A DNA stretch of 34,776 nt from a virus. The notes beneath the pieces were generated by a model. It saw nothing but the letters and a program-made list of their open reading frames with translations. It searched no databases and was not told the DNA's origin. The position numbers were made by a program, and so were the translations under genes. Location: the IMG/VR virus record IMGVR_UViG_3300024344_000061, positions 1-34,776 of that record; one strand, 5' to 3'. Shown here piece after piece: positions 22,106 to 30,734 of this stretch. Numbering within the stretch: position 1 is the stretch's first letter; each line of letters starts with the position of its first letter.

Positions 22106-23782
22106 ATGGCTAAAGATGTGGTAAGCGTTGAGAACGCCTTTAATATGCTATCCGATGGATTACTTGAGCAAAAAAGGTATGAAGTTGGTTCCTTTAGAGA
22201 GTTTATAGAAAATATTTGGGCACACTCATATGATAATCCAGAGTATTTTAAAGCGTGGCATGTAAGTTTACTTGCCGAAGATATTGAGGAATGTTTAGAA
22301 ACAGGTCTAAACTATGTAGGAGTTCTTCCCAGAGGACATTTTAAATCCACTATATTAGGACATGCTTTTAGCGTTTGGAGATTATTGAAAGCCCCTAGAG
22401 ATATGTCTATACTTTATCTATCTTATAGTGACGGTATGGCTAAATATCATATTGCAGAGATAAATAAAACAATTGCTAGAAATCCTATTATCCCAGAATT
22501 ACTTGTAAATCGTAATCCAAAGGCTGATTTCTCGGCTAGATTTTATAAGAACAATAAACCTATGGAAATTATGCATGGTGGGTTGTTTTCTTTTAAAAGA
22601 GGTATGCACGTCAATGGTGCCCTAGTTGCTGATGACGTATTAAGAGACCCAGAGAACCCTTTAAATATAGGGCAAATAACTAAAGTAGAAGACCACTTTA
22701 TGACAGAATCCATGTTCATACCATTGAAAGAAGCTCCTGTTATTGTAGTGGGTACACCTATGATGCCAAACGACATACTAGCTAAGTTACAAGATGATGA
22801 ACGATTCAAAGCTAGAGTGTTACCCGCACTAGACCCGGTGCCGGGGAGAAGAGTATTAGCCCCAGAAATAATGAGTGAGAAATACTTGTTAGCCCAACAA
22901 AAAGCTAGACCTAAATCATTTGCTTCAGAGTTTATGTTGATTCCTCATTTTGCTACAGAGGCTTATTTCAACGAAGAGGATATTACTAAGTGCGAAGACG
23001 ACTCATTGAGGTCATACCCATCTACTAAAAAGTTCACTGGTTGGGAAACCGGAGACCAAATTTTTGGTGGATTTGATGTGGGTAAGAAAAAACACCCATC
23101 TCATTTAGTTTTATTCAGGAAACGGGGTGAGGAGTTACAACAAATACATTCGTCTTTTCTAGACGGGTGGAGTTACTCCGACCAAATTGAATTTTTAAAT
23201 GAAGTAGCTGATAACTTTGATTTAGATGGGGGTTATATTGATAACACTCGAGGGGAGCTTGAAGACCGAGGATTAGACGCTAGGTGGCGACCAATGAATT
23301 TCACAAGAAAAAGTAAAAATACTATGGCTGGAGTCTTCGAAAAGTTTGTCCATGCTGGTATATTAAAACTAATAAAGGATGAGCGACAGAAGCAACACAT
23401 CCTGTCTGTAAGTAATGACTTGAAGGCACCCGATACTCCAATGGGACATGGGGATGCTTTTTTCTCGATTGCAATGGCTTTACAGGCAGCCCATGACACG
23501 GCTTATAAGTTTGTAGACTTAGGCAGTGCTACGGATTGGTTCAACGCTATTAGTCCGGGGGAAACACCTGAGAGTCGAAAGATGATGCAGGATGAGATGA
23601 AAGGACTTTCAGAGGACCAACAGAAAAAGTTGTCTTCTTTAAATCCTTTACAGATGGAGCCAGTAAATCCATCTGAGATAGCTTCCTCCGCACCCAATCC
23701 TCAGTGTAAGGAAATGGTATGTAGTGCTTCTTTTTGGGTTCCAGAAAGAGGACTATGCCTTTATTGTGGACACAGAAAGTAA
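22106..23782 (+). CDS. terL: Terminase large subunit with C-terminal zinc ribbon
   Basis: This 558-residue packaging motor has a Walker A-like PRGHFKST (75-82), LYLSYSDGMA, Walker B ALVADDV (D176, D177; the usual DE is DD) and VIVVGTPMM (coupling motif). The RNase H-like nuclease domain has GGFDVGKKK (D324), GGYIDNTRG (D379) and HGDAFFSIAM (D450). Beyond the nuclease there is a 100-residue extension ending in C534-x4-C539-x11-C551-x2-C554-GHRK, a zinc ribbon not usual in TerL. It pumps DNA into the prohead through the portal, which is encoded 2.5 kb downstream after the ribonucleotide reductase. Confidence 0.9.
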   Translation: MAKDVVSVENAFNMLSDGLLEQKRYEVGSFREFIENIWAHSYDNPEYFKAWHVSLLAEDIEECLETGLNYVGVLPRGHFKSTILGHAFSVWRLLKAPRDMSILYLSYSDGMAKYHIAEINKTIARNPIIPELLVNRNPKADFSARFYKNNKPMEIMHGGLFSFKRGMHVNGALVADDVLRDPENPLNIGQITKVEDHFMTESMFIPLKEAPVIVVGTPMMPNDILAKLQDDERFKARVLPALDPVPGRRVLAPEIMSEKYLLAQQKARPKSFASEFMLIPHFATEAYFNEEDITKCEDDSLRSYPSTKKFTGWETGDQIFGGFDVGKKKHPSHLVLFRKRGEELQQIHSSFLDGWSYSDQIEFLNEVADNFDLDGGYIDNTRGELEDRGLDARWRPMNFTRKSKNTMAGVFEKFVHAGILKLIKDERQKQHILSVSNDLKAPDTPMGHGDAFFSIAMALQAAHDTAYKFVDLGSATDWFNAISPGETPESRKMMQDEMKGLSEDQQKKLSSLNPLQMEPVNPSEIASSAPNPQCKEMVCSASFWVPERGLCLYCGHRK

Positions 23783-23820
23783 TAGATAAAAAAATAAAAA
23801 TACAGGAGGACCTCAGTTCC

Positions 23821-25764
23821 ATGACGACAGAAATAAATCGAAACGAAATAACAGACCAAGTAAAATTATCAGACCAAGCAAGTGTTATATTGGAACACAG
23901 ATATCTTTTAAAGGATACCAACTCAGAAATTATTGAATCTCCTACTGAATTATTTAGACGTGTAGCAAAAGCTATTGCACTAATTGATACAGATTATTTA
24001 TCTTTACCAGTCGAAGCATCCTTAACAGAACAAGATTTTTTTATGATAATGAAGAACTTAGAGTTTGTGCCGAACTCTCCAACACTTATGAATGCCGGAA
24101 CAGAACAAGGAACTTTATCCGCATGTTTTGTTTTGCCTTTAGAGGACAGCATGGAGGGTATTATGAAAGCATCACATGATGCAGCAATGGTTCAAAAGTT
24201 TGGTGGGGGGACTGGGTTTGCCTTATCTAAGCTTAGACCGAGGGGTGACAAGATTAAATCAACCCATGGAATTGCTTGTGGTCCAATTGAAGTGCTAAAA
24301 ACATTATCAAGAGTATCATCAATGATTACCCAAGGAGGTAAAAGAGATGGAGCAAACATGGCAGTTATGTCTATATACCACCCCGATATTTTAGATTTTA
24401 TAACCTGTAAGTCAACTGAAGGAGAAATCCACAACTTTAATATTTCTGTGGGTGTGGACTCTAACTTTATGGAAGCCGTTGTAAACAACATGGAATATAA
24501 TTTGATAAACCCAAAAGATAATTCTATTGACGGAAGCCTAAATGCTCGTGACGTATTCAACAAAATTGTTGATGGGGCATGGAAAAATGGTGAACCCGGA
24601 ATGATATTCTTAGACCAAGTAAACAAAGACAATCATGTTTCTGAACAATATGGTGATATGATTGCTACTAACCCGTGTGGAGAACAACCATTATTAGGTA
24701 ACGAATCTTGTAATCTAGGTTCAATAAACCTAGCTAAGTTTTATACAGCTTCAGAAGACTCTAGTAATGGGTGGGAAGAAAAGATAGATTGGGCTAGACT
24801 AAAACATGTTACTAGAACATCGGTACACTTTTTAGATAATGTAATAGACGCTAATAAATATGCTACTCCAGAAATTGAACAAATGACTAAAGCAACAAGA
24901 AAAATTGGATTAGGAATTATGGGATTTGCAGACTTACTTATTCAAATGCAAGTACCTTATTCATCTGATTTAGCTAAAGAAATTGGCATGACTATAATGT
25001 CTAAGATTAGGACATGGGCTGATAAAAAATCTATTGAACTTGCTGACCTAAGAGGAACCTTTCCTGCATGGGACAGTAGTAATTATGATAGAGAAACAGA
25101 AGCGTACAGGAATCATTGTAGGCTTACAGTTGCTCCAACAGGCACAATTTCTATGATAGCTGATACATCTAGTGGAATAGAACCTACCTTTGCTTTAGCT
25201 TGGAAAAAACAAAATATATTAGATGGTAAAACTTTGAATTATATAAATAAATATTTTGAGGCTGATGCTAAAAAATACGATTTTTATTCAGAAGACTTAA
25301 TGGATTACTTAGCTGAAGGGGGTTCATTAGAATCAGTACCTCAAGTTCCCGACTGGGCTAAAGAAGTATATGCGACTGCTCCTGAGATTTCACCTGAGAA
25401 TCATGTTCTAATGCAAGCAGCTTTTCAAAAAGGTTGTGATTCTGGAATATCAAAAACAATAAACTTTGCAAACTCAGCTACTCGTGAAGATGTAGAGAAA
25501 GCTTATATTCTTGCTTGGGAAGAAGGATGTAAGGGTATTACAGTATATCGAGCTGGCAGTAGAGAAAAAGAAGTTTTGGTAAAAGGTAATGCTGAAAAAT
25601 CAGAGCAACTCCAACTTGATGGGTTTGACATAGAACAAAATGCAATAAATGAGGTTGTTAATCATAAGGCAGAGTACGATTGTTGTGGTAATCCAAATGT
25701 AATTTTTGAGTCTGGTTGTGAGACCTGTAAGTCCTGTGGGTGGAGTGCTTGCAAGATAGCGTAG
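23821..25764 (+). CDS. nrdJ: Ribonucleotide reductase, class II (B12-dependent)
   Basis: This 648-residue enzyme reduces ribonucleotides to deoxyribonucleotides using adenosylcobalamin. The active site is readable: SACF (C102), NPCGEQP (N284, C286, E288) and ESCNLGS (C297, 11 residues after C286, the same spacing as C408/C419 of the Lactobacillus enzyme). GGGTGF, APTGTIS and an R/S[11 protein letters not shown] motif are also typical. The C-terminus is a zinc-ribbon-like swivelling tail, CCGN then [12 protein letters not shown]. No N-terminal ATP cone is present. I start at ATG 23821 with GGAGG 11 bases upstream; upstream TTG/ATG codons lie inside terL. The product supplies dNTPs for replication. 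Its position between terminase and portal is unusual. Confidence 0.93.
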   Translation: MTTEINRNEITDQVKLSDQASVILEHRYLLKDTNSEIIESPTELFRRVAKAIALIDTDYLSLPVEASLTEQDFFMIMKNLEFVPNSPTLMNAGTEQGTLSACFVLPLEDSMEGIMKASHDAAMVQKFGGGTGFALSKLRPRGDKIKSTHGIACGPIEVLKTLSRVSSMITQGGKRDGANMAVMSIYHPDILDFITCKSTEGEIHNFNISVGVDSNFMEAVVNNMEYNLINPKDNSIDGSLNARDVFNKIVDGAWKNGEPGMIFLDQVNKDNHVSEQYGDMIATNPCGEQPLLGNESCNLGSINLAKFYTASEDSSNGWEEKIDWARLKHVTRTSVHFLDNVIDANKYATPEIEQMTKATRKIGLGIMGFADLLIQMQVPYSSDLAKEIGMTIMSKIRTWADKKSIELADLRGTFPAWDSSNYDRETEAYRNHCRLTVAPTGTISMIADTSSGIEPTFALAWKKQNILDGKTLNYINKYFEADAKKYDFYSEDLMDYLAEGGSLESVPQVPDWAKEVYATAPEISPENHVLMQAAFQKGCDSGISKTINFANSATREDVEKAYILAWEEGCKGITVYRAGSREKEVLVKGNAEKSEQLQLDGFDIEQNAINEVVNHKAEYDCCGNPNVIFESGCETCKSCGWSACKIA

Positions 25765-25772
25765 GTAAATAC

Positions 25773-25789
25773 GAAAAATATAGTATAAT
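25773..25789 (+). promoter_or_regulatory. Promoter candidate for the portal/head unit
   Basis: GAAAAAT (25773-25779) is followed after 4 bases by TATAAT (25784-25789), in the 55-base gap after the reductase gene. Initiation near 25796 would leave a leader of about 24 bases with AGGAG just before the ATG at 25820. It shares GAAAAAT, the AG before the -10 box, and TATAAAGA downstream with the site at 16705. Confidence 0.6.
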
Positions 25790-25819
25790 ATAAAGATAGA
25801 AAAGTTTTAGGAGAGAAAT

Positions 25820-26266
25820 ATGGTAATAGGAAACATGCTTTCCGATTCAGGCCAACAGTATGTAGCAGCTAAAGACGACAAGAATACTTGGAGAATATTA
25901 GATACTTGGCATGCAGATTTAAAGATGATGAATGCTGAAGATGATATTTCAGACGATAGTGTTGCTGTCAAAGTTTTATCTGAAGGAGAGTTTTTAGCTT
26001 TAATTAAGGAAGCGGCTAGCCAAGGTGTTTTAGAAAATGCTACCTTTGCTTCAGATGTTGATACAACTGAATTAGAATATGAGCTAGAGCTAAAAGATAA
26101 AAAGATTAAAGAACTAGAAGAAGAGCTGGATAACACAACGAAAGAAAAACGTGTTGTTGAAAGAGCAGCTTCTCATTCGGAAGAGTTTGAATTAAAAGAA
26201 AAAGCTATGGACAATATAATAAAATTGGTATCCATGCAGGATATGACTAAACTAAGCAGGGATTAA
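25820..26266 (+). CDS. Acidic coiled-coil protein before the portal, unknown
   Basis: This 148-residue acidic protein has AGGAG 6 bases before the ATG. It has an alpha/beta N-terminal part (residues 1-70) and a coiled coil at about 85-125 (ELEYELELKDKKIKELEEEL). It lies 2 bases before the portal gene under a separate promoter candidate, so it is probably made with the head proteins. It could be a portal- or terminase-assembly factor or a minor head protein. No family is recognised. Confidence 0.55.
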   Translation: MVIGNMLSDSGQQYVAAKDDKNTWRILDTWHADLKMMNAEDDISDDSVAVKVLSEGEFLALIKEAASQGVLENATFASDVDTTELEYELELKDKKIKELEEELDNTTKEKRVVERAASHSEEFELKEKAMDNIIKLVSMQDMTKLSRD

Positions 26267-26268
26267 TA

Positions 26269-28251
26269 ATGAAATTATCTGAATATCTACCACAAGTTCC
26301 TCAAATGCAGCAGCAAATGGCGGACTTGAATAAACAAATCAGTTTGTTAGATGTTATGAAAGCTACAGGAGATACCGGAAAGGCTCCAACTGTAGGTCTT
26401 GACCAAGTTGTAAACACATGGGTCAGACATCAAATGGCATATCGCCAACAATTAATACAAGATTTACAGACTGTTGCAATGTCTGTAGAAGAAATTAGGG
26501 GACCAGTTTCGCACATTACTGGAGAGGTTTTTAGAAGAGGTATAACAATAGTACCTAAAGTAAAAGACCCGGACCCCGAACAGAAAAAAAGAATACATAA
26601 ATGGCTACAAGATTCAAACGTGTTTGACCAAAGCATGGAAGAGGTTTTGAGGCAATTTCATTTTGATGTAAACACACTAGACGATGGTTTTTTATATTTA
26701 GCTAAAGAATATAAAGATAATGGAGATGGTAGTGTGTCTTCCAGACTACAAGAACTAAGAAGACTAAATCCAGCATTAGTTGAATTTGACTTAGACCAAG
26801 CAGGATTACCAAAAAACTCACATTTTATATGCCCAATTCATAGAGAAGTTATTCAAGACTCTGCTGGTACTTGTGTAACAGATGATTGTAATGTAAAGTT
26901 AGTACCTGCGATGTATAAGTACTATCACAGAAGTGCTCATATGTATTTCTCTGATGATGAAATAATTCACTTATCTAAGTATTCCCCATCCGAAACATAT
27001 GGGTGGTCACCAATACTTACTATTTTTGAAAAAGCCTTGACCTTGGTGGGTATGGATAAAAACCTATATAGATATTTCTTTGAAAGAAAGATGCCTGCAA
27101 GTATGTTAATGGTAACTACTGATGACCCAGAGTCATTGCGTAGAGAAAGAGAGCACATTGCTGCTCAAACTAGAATGGACCCTAACTATATACCTATGGT
27201 AGCAGTATCTGCTAGAAACCAAAGAGGTAGAGTAGACCTTGTAAGATTATTCCACAGTCTAAACGAGATGGAATATTTGCCTATTAGAGATGAAATTAGA
27301 GAACGTGTAGCAGCTATGTGGGGTGTAACTCCAGCGTGGCAGGGTGCACCGGATGCATTTGGAGGCCTATCGCAACAAACTCAACAATTAGTTGTTATGA
27401 GTCGTGTTGTTGAAAGTGACCAAAGATTATTTCATGAGAAGGTATTCCCCCAATTACTAGATGCTTTTGGTGTTACAGACTATGAAATAGTTTTGCCGCA
27501 ACCTGAAGAAAAAGCTGAAAACACTAGATTGGCTCATGCACAACAGAAGATACAAATAGTAAATCAATTTGCTCAATTAGGGTTTGATATAAAGCTAAAA
27601 GAACAAGACGTTGAACTTTTTGATGCTGAGTTTATTGTTAGTGGTGACCCTGTTCCTACTGCTAAAATGCAGGCTGAACAAGCTGCAATGCAACTGGAAC
27701 AACAGCAACAGCAAATGGCGATGCAAGAACAACAAATGCAGCAACAACAAGCAATAGAGGCACAACAACAAGAAGTGCTGGCAGAAGGTGAGGAAGCTCC
27801 AGAAGGTGAAGAAACTCCGGAAGGTGAAGAAGGTGAACCTATCCAAGCTATGCTTAAGGCGTACAAGCCTCCATCTCAACGCAAATTTAAAGGTAGAATG
27901 GGTGGAGTCACACCAGATTGGAGTGACAAATCACCAGATGAAGAAAGAGATATTGACGAATATGCTGAAGCTAGGGCAAAAAAGAATGAGCTAACCCTAT
28001 CTAAATCTTGGGTTGAATCATTAGCTGATAAAGGCTTTGGTAGTCCAGTGATAAAAGAACTAAATGCAGACCTAACAAAAATGTGGTTCTCTGAGAACAA
28101 TGTAGAGTATGTGGCTAATTTAGGAACTAATGGTGTAACAACCGTAGAGAAAGCTATATTTCCAGACCCTGCAAAATTTACACCCAGAGGAACTAAAGGT
28201 AAAACAAAAACCGCTACGGAACCAACTGATATAAATATAGACGATGAGTAA
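26269..28251 (+). CDS. Portal protein with zinc-ribbon insert and Q/E-rich tail
   Basis: This 660-residue protein should form the dodecameric DNA channel at one capsid vertex. The core (residues 40-440) has the portal pattern: AYRQQLIQDLQTVAMSVEEI, DDGFLYLAKEY, IIHLSKYSPSETYGWSPILT (typical 'G.Spl' region), YRYFFERKMPASMLMVT and RERVAAMWGVTPAWQG. C188-P-I-H191 with C202-x4-C207 forms a zinc-ribbon insert in the wing or clip region. Residues 467-505 are Gln/Met-rich and 506-523 are EGEExP repeats, a disordered linker. A further C-terminal domain of about 135 residues follows and is not part of ordinary portals. It overlaps the next gene by 8 bases. Confidence 0.85.
   Translation: MKLSEYLPQVPQMQQQMADLNKQISLLDVMKATGDTGKAPTVGLDQVVNTWVRHQMAYRQQLIQDLQTVAMSVEEIRGPVSHITGEVFRRGITIVPKVKDPDPEQKKRIHKWLQDSNVFDQSMEEVLRQFHFDVNTLDDGFLYLAKEYKDNGDGSVSSRLQELRRLNPALVEFDLDQAGLPKNSHFICPIHREVIQDSAGTCVTDDCNVKLVPAMYKYYHRSAHMYFSDDEIIHLSKYSPSETYGWSPILTIFEKALTLVGMDKNLYRYFFERKMPASMLMVTTDDPESLRREREHIAAQTRMDPNYIPMVAVSARNQRGRVDLVRLFHSLNEMEYLPIRDEIRERVAAMWGVTPAWQGAPDAFGGLSQQTQQLVVMSRVVESDQRLFHEKVFPQLLDAFGVTDYEIVLPQPEEKAENTRLAHAQQKIQIVNQFAQLGFDIKLKEQDVELFDAEFIVSGDPVPTAKMQAEQAAMQLEQQQQQMAMQEQQMQQQQAIEAQQQEVLAEGEEAPEGEETPEGEEGEPIQAMLKAYKPPSQRKFKGRMGGVTPDWSDKSPDEERDIDEYAEARAKKNELTLSKSWVESLADKGFGSPVIKELNADLTKMWFSENNVEYVANLGTNGVTTVEKAIFPDPAKFTPRGTKGKTKTATEPTDINIDDE
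27784..27837 (+). repeat. In-frame 18-base acidic repeat in the portal gene
   Basis: Two and a partial third copy of a unit coding E-G-E-E-x-P (residues 506-523) follow a Gln/Met-rich stretch. The DNA copies are similar but not identical, so slippage is plausible as the origin. It is expected to be a flexible, acidic linker between the portal core and the C-terminal domain. Confidence 0.7.
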
Positions 28252-29275
28252 GATTCAAAAAGAAGAACACAATCATTCTGAAATTCAAGACGTATATAAA
28301 GTCGACTTAAATTTACCTGTAGGTGAACAAAAAATCCTAAAAGCTGATGGTGACTATGACCGAGGGCTATTAGTAAAACTACTAAAAGATGGTGGTTACG
28401 AAGTGGCATATTGGTTAGACAAACCGGAAGTATATCCTATAGAAATTCTAATAGACGGTAAGTCCGTTGCTAAAGATGCAAAAACAGTTTCATTCCGATT
28501 TCATCCGGAGCTAGAAAAAGCTTGGATTACAAACCCTAGAGGCTCATTGGATACTAAAAATAAGAAAATCCAAAAAGAAAATGGCGGTGGCGGAAACGGT
28601 GGTGGAAATGGCGGAGGGGGTGCTACAGGAGGTTTTGGTGGTACCGTAGCTGTTTCTACTGACTCTGGCTTCTTTACCCCAACATATGGTGGCGGTAGTG
28701 GAAGGAAACTAAACAGAACTCAAAGAAAGAAAAGAAAGAAAAAGAAGCGAACAGGTATTCATAGGTTAGCTGATTTTATAAATGAATTTTCTCCAGAAAG
28801 AAAAATGGTAAAAAAGAGTACAGATTTTACTTTAGACCTAGTTCATTGGGTTGCGGAGGAGTTACAAAAAGGTGACGTTAAGTTTAGACAACAAAGTAGC
28901 AGTGAGGATATAAACCCCCAAACAGCATTTGCAAAAAACGAAGAGGATAAAAACCCTGTTGAGTTTGACGCAAAGCCAGATAAAAATGCGGCTATTGAAC
29001 AAAAAGATATGGAACAAAAGATTCGTAATTTAGATGATGATGAAGATTTAAAAGACAACAAACCTGATGAAAAGGGAGACGCTAGTCAAACAGCTCCAGC
29101 AGGCTTGAATGTTCAACTTCAATATGGCTCTGGTTCTGAAAGAGGTGCTTTAGTGTCTGGCGGGCGGAAAGATAAAGAAAGCGGAGTTGTTGAGGAACTA
29201 GATGAGGAGACCGAAGAATTGCCCTTTGAGAAAGTTGTAGGTAAGGACCTATACAAAAAGCTCTTAGGAGAGTAA
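28244..29275 (+). CDS. Unidentified head-module protein with Gly-rich linker
   Basis: This 343-residue protein occupies the slot after the portal where a head protease or minor head protein is expected, but I see no serine protease or SPP1 gp7 motif. Residues 14-100 form a beta-containing domain (VYKVDLNLPVGEQKIL; TVSFRFHPELEKAWI). Residues 114-133 are almost all Gly/Asn. Residues 155-169 are a strongly basic run (RKLNRTQRKKRKKKK), preceded by FFTPTYGGGSGRK. Residues 195-343 are charged and partly disordered, with alternating acidic tracts. The basic patch could bind DNA or the acidic scaffold. The gene overlaps the portal by 8 bases and the next starts 2 bases after its stop. Confidence 0.6.
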   Translation: MSKIQKEEHNHSEIQDVYKVDLNLPVGEQKILKADGDYDRGLLVKLLKDGGYEVAYWLDKPEVYPIEILIDGKSVAKDAKTVSFRFHPELEKAWITNPRGSLDTKNKKIQKENGGGGNGGGNGGGGATGGFGGTVAVSTDSGFFTPTYGGGSGRKLNRTQRKKRKKKKRTGIHRLADFINEFSPERKMVKKSTDFTLDLVHWVAEELQKGDVKFRQQSSSEDINPQTAFAKNEEDKNPVEFDAKPDKNAAIEQKDMEQKIRNLDDDEDLKDNKPDEKGDASQTAPAGLNVQLQYGSGSERGALVSGGRKDKESGVVEELDEETEELPFEKVVGKDLYKKLLGE

Positions 29276-29276
29276 T

Positions 29277-29597
29277 TTGCAAAACAGTTCGAAACATGAT
29301 AGTGTAGTACTATGCCCTAAATGTAAGGGTTTAATGTACATAAACGAAGATAAGGATTTACAGTGCATAATTTGTGCAAAGATATTAGTGACGGAGGTTC
29401 AGTTTGAGTACGATTCCAGAGCAGGCAAAATCCGAGATAATAAAAAGAAGAAATCTTGGAGCCACATGGACGAAGATAGCAGAGTGGCTGGAGCAGGAAT
29501 ACGGAGTTCAGGTTCATCGGACAACACTTCAAAAGTGGTTCGACAAAAATCATTGGGAACCGGAAGACGAACTCTTAGTAAACGAAGAGGGTACTGA
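29277..29597 (+). CDS. Zinc-ribbon protein, C-terminal half dual-coding
   Basis: This 106-residue protein starts at TTG 29277 with AGGAG about 6 bases upstream. C13-P-K-C16 and C30-I-I-C33 form a classic zinc ribbon. After residue 43 the frame continues for another 64 residues through DNA that also encodes the HTH domain of the next gene; this part is basic, Ser/Gly-rich and low in structure (SWSHMDEDSRVAGAGIRSSG). The ribbon is convincing; whether the extension is functional or simply tolerated is open. Zinc ribbons also occur in TerL and in the portal, so this could be a partner in the same assembly. Confidence 0.6.
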   Translation: MQNSSKHDSVVLCPKCKGLMYINEDKDLQCIICAKILVTEVQFEYDSRAGKIRDNKKKKSWSHMDEDSRVAGAGIRSSGSSDNTSKVVRQKSLGTGRRTLSKRRGY

Positions 29598-30729
29598 AAA
29601 TCGAATCAAACTAGATAAGAAGCTTGCAACCTATAAAGGGGAAGCGGATTATTACAAGAAACTTTATACCGGACTTCTAAAAGACACTATAAAAAAAGAA
29701 GTCATTATTGAAACTATCCAAGGATATACTAAAGGATTCCCAGCAGTCCCTCTAAAATATTTAAACAACTCTGATAAAACACCATTCGGTCACCAAAAAC
29801 AAATTATGGTTACTCCTTTATCTGATACTCACATAGGGGAACATGTGTTTAAAGACCAAATGCGTGGCCTGAACGAATATAACTTTGAAATATTTAATAA
29901 ACGTATGTATGGTTGGGCTAACCAAATACTAAAGCATACATCTTATAGAAGACAAATAGCTCCTGTAGATGAGCTAATAGTACCTATGTTAGGTGACATG
30001 ATTAGTGGTGACATACATGAAGAGTTAGCTAGGTCTAATATGGCTAACTGTATGGAGCAAATGATTAGAGGAGCAAGCATTATAGCTCAAGCATTGATGT
30101 ATTTGGCCCCGCACTATACAAAGATTACAGTTCCTTGTGTAGTTGGTAATCATGGTCGTATGACTAGGAAGCCTCCTATGAAAGATAAGTATATGGATTG
30201 GGACTATATGTTGTATCAATGGATGGCATCTTTTTGTGCAAACCAAGAAAACATAGAGTTTAAAATCCCTAAAAGTTTTATTACTACATTTAAAGTTCAT
30301 GATAAAGTAGTTCTTATTACACACGGAGATTGCATTTCCGGGGCAGGTAGTAGTGGTGCTATATTAAATTCGATAACTAAATTACGAAGTGTTTTTCAAT
30401 TTAGAAAATCCTTACAGCGTGAGATAGAAGGGGCACTTGATGAAGCTGTAGAACAAGAGTTTGACAGTGTAATGATTGGACATTTTCACAGAATTGATGA
30501 ATTAGATATAGGTACCGGTGAACTACATATATGTGGAACCATGAAGGGACCTGATGAGTTTGCCTTACAAAGACTACAAGCAGCTACTAAGCCTAAACAA
30601 TTAGTTACTTATTGGCATCCACGTTATGGTTATATTGGTAAAGACATTATTTATTTAAATCGCTATGATTCTAGTAAGAGAAAATTCATAGATAAAATCC
30701 CTGATACTTGGAGAGACTTATCAGCATAG
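29404..30729 (+). CDS. HTH-metallophosphoesterase fusion (calcineurin-like)
   Basis: This 441-residue protein starts at TTG 29404: GGAGG ends 6 bases before it and a stop lies in the same frame 13 bases upstream, so no earlier start is possible. Residues 1-50 form a helix-turn-helix like that of small terminases (ATWTKIAEWLEQEYGVQVHR). Residues 130-400 are a calcineurin-like phosphoesterase with all five motifs: SDTHIG (D141, H143), GDMISG (D198), GNHG (N249, H250), HGD (H307) and GHFH (H360, H362). Such enzymes cut phosphodiesters in DNA, RNA or small nucleotides with two metals. The location inside the head module suggests a DNA-processing role in packaging or early after injection, but the substrate cannot be read from sequence. 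Confidence 0.8.
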   Translation: MSTIPEQAKSEIIKRRNLGATWTKIAEWLEQEYGVQVHRTTLQKWFDKNHWEPEDELLVNEEGTENRIKLDKKLATYKGEADYYKKLYTGLLKDTIKKEVIIETIQGYTKGFPAVPLKYLNNSDKTPFGHQKQIMVTPLSDTHIGEHVFKDQMRGLNEYNFEIFNKRMYGWANQILKHTSYRRQIAPVDELIVPMLGDMISGDIHEELARSNMANCMEQMIRGASIIAQALMYLAPHYTKITVPCVVGNHGRMTRKPPMKDKYMDWDYMLYQWMASFCANQENIEFKIPKSFITTFKVHDKVVLITHGDCISGAGSSGAILNSITKLRSVFQFRKSLQREIEGALDEAVEQEFDSVMIGHFHRIDELDIGTGELHICGTMKGPDEFALQRLQAATKPKQLVTYWHPRYGYIGKDIIYLNRYDSSKRKFIDKIPDTWRDLSA

Positions 30730-30734
30730 TCTAG

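Noticed and set aside
23734-23820. Upstream TTG/ATG starts for the ribonucleotide reductase
   Set aside because: They lie inside the terL zinc-ribbon codons and have no ribosome site, whereas GGAGG precedes the ATG at 23821.
27573-27879. Minus-strand ORFs of 94-97 codons, Ser/Cys- or Leu-rich
   Set aside because: They are the reverse complement of the CAA/CAG- and GAA-rich portal linker. Composition is an artefact, there is no ribosome site, and the portal frame is well supported.
28577-28635. GGTGGC-rich tract as a DNA repeat element
   Set aside because: It is simply codons of a Gly/Asn-rich linker in the 343-residue protein, in frame and without flanking features.
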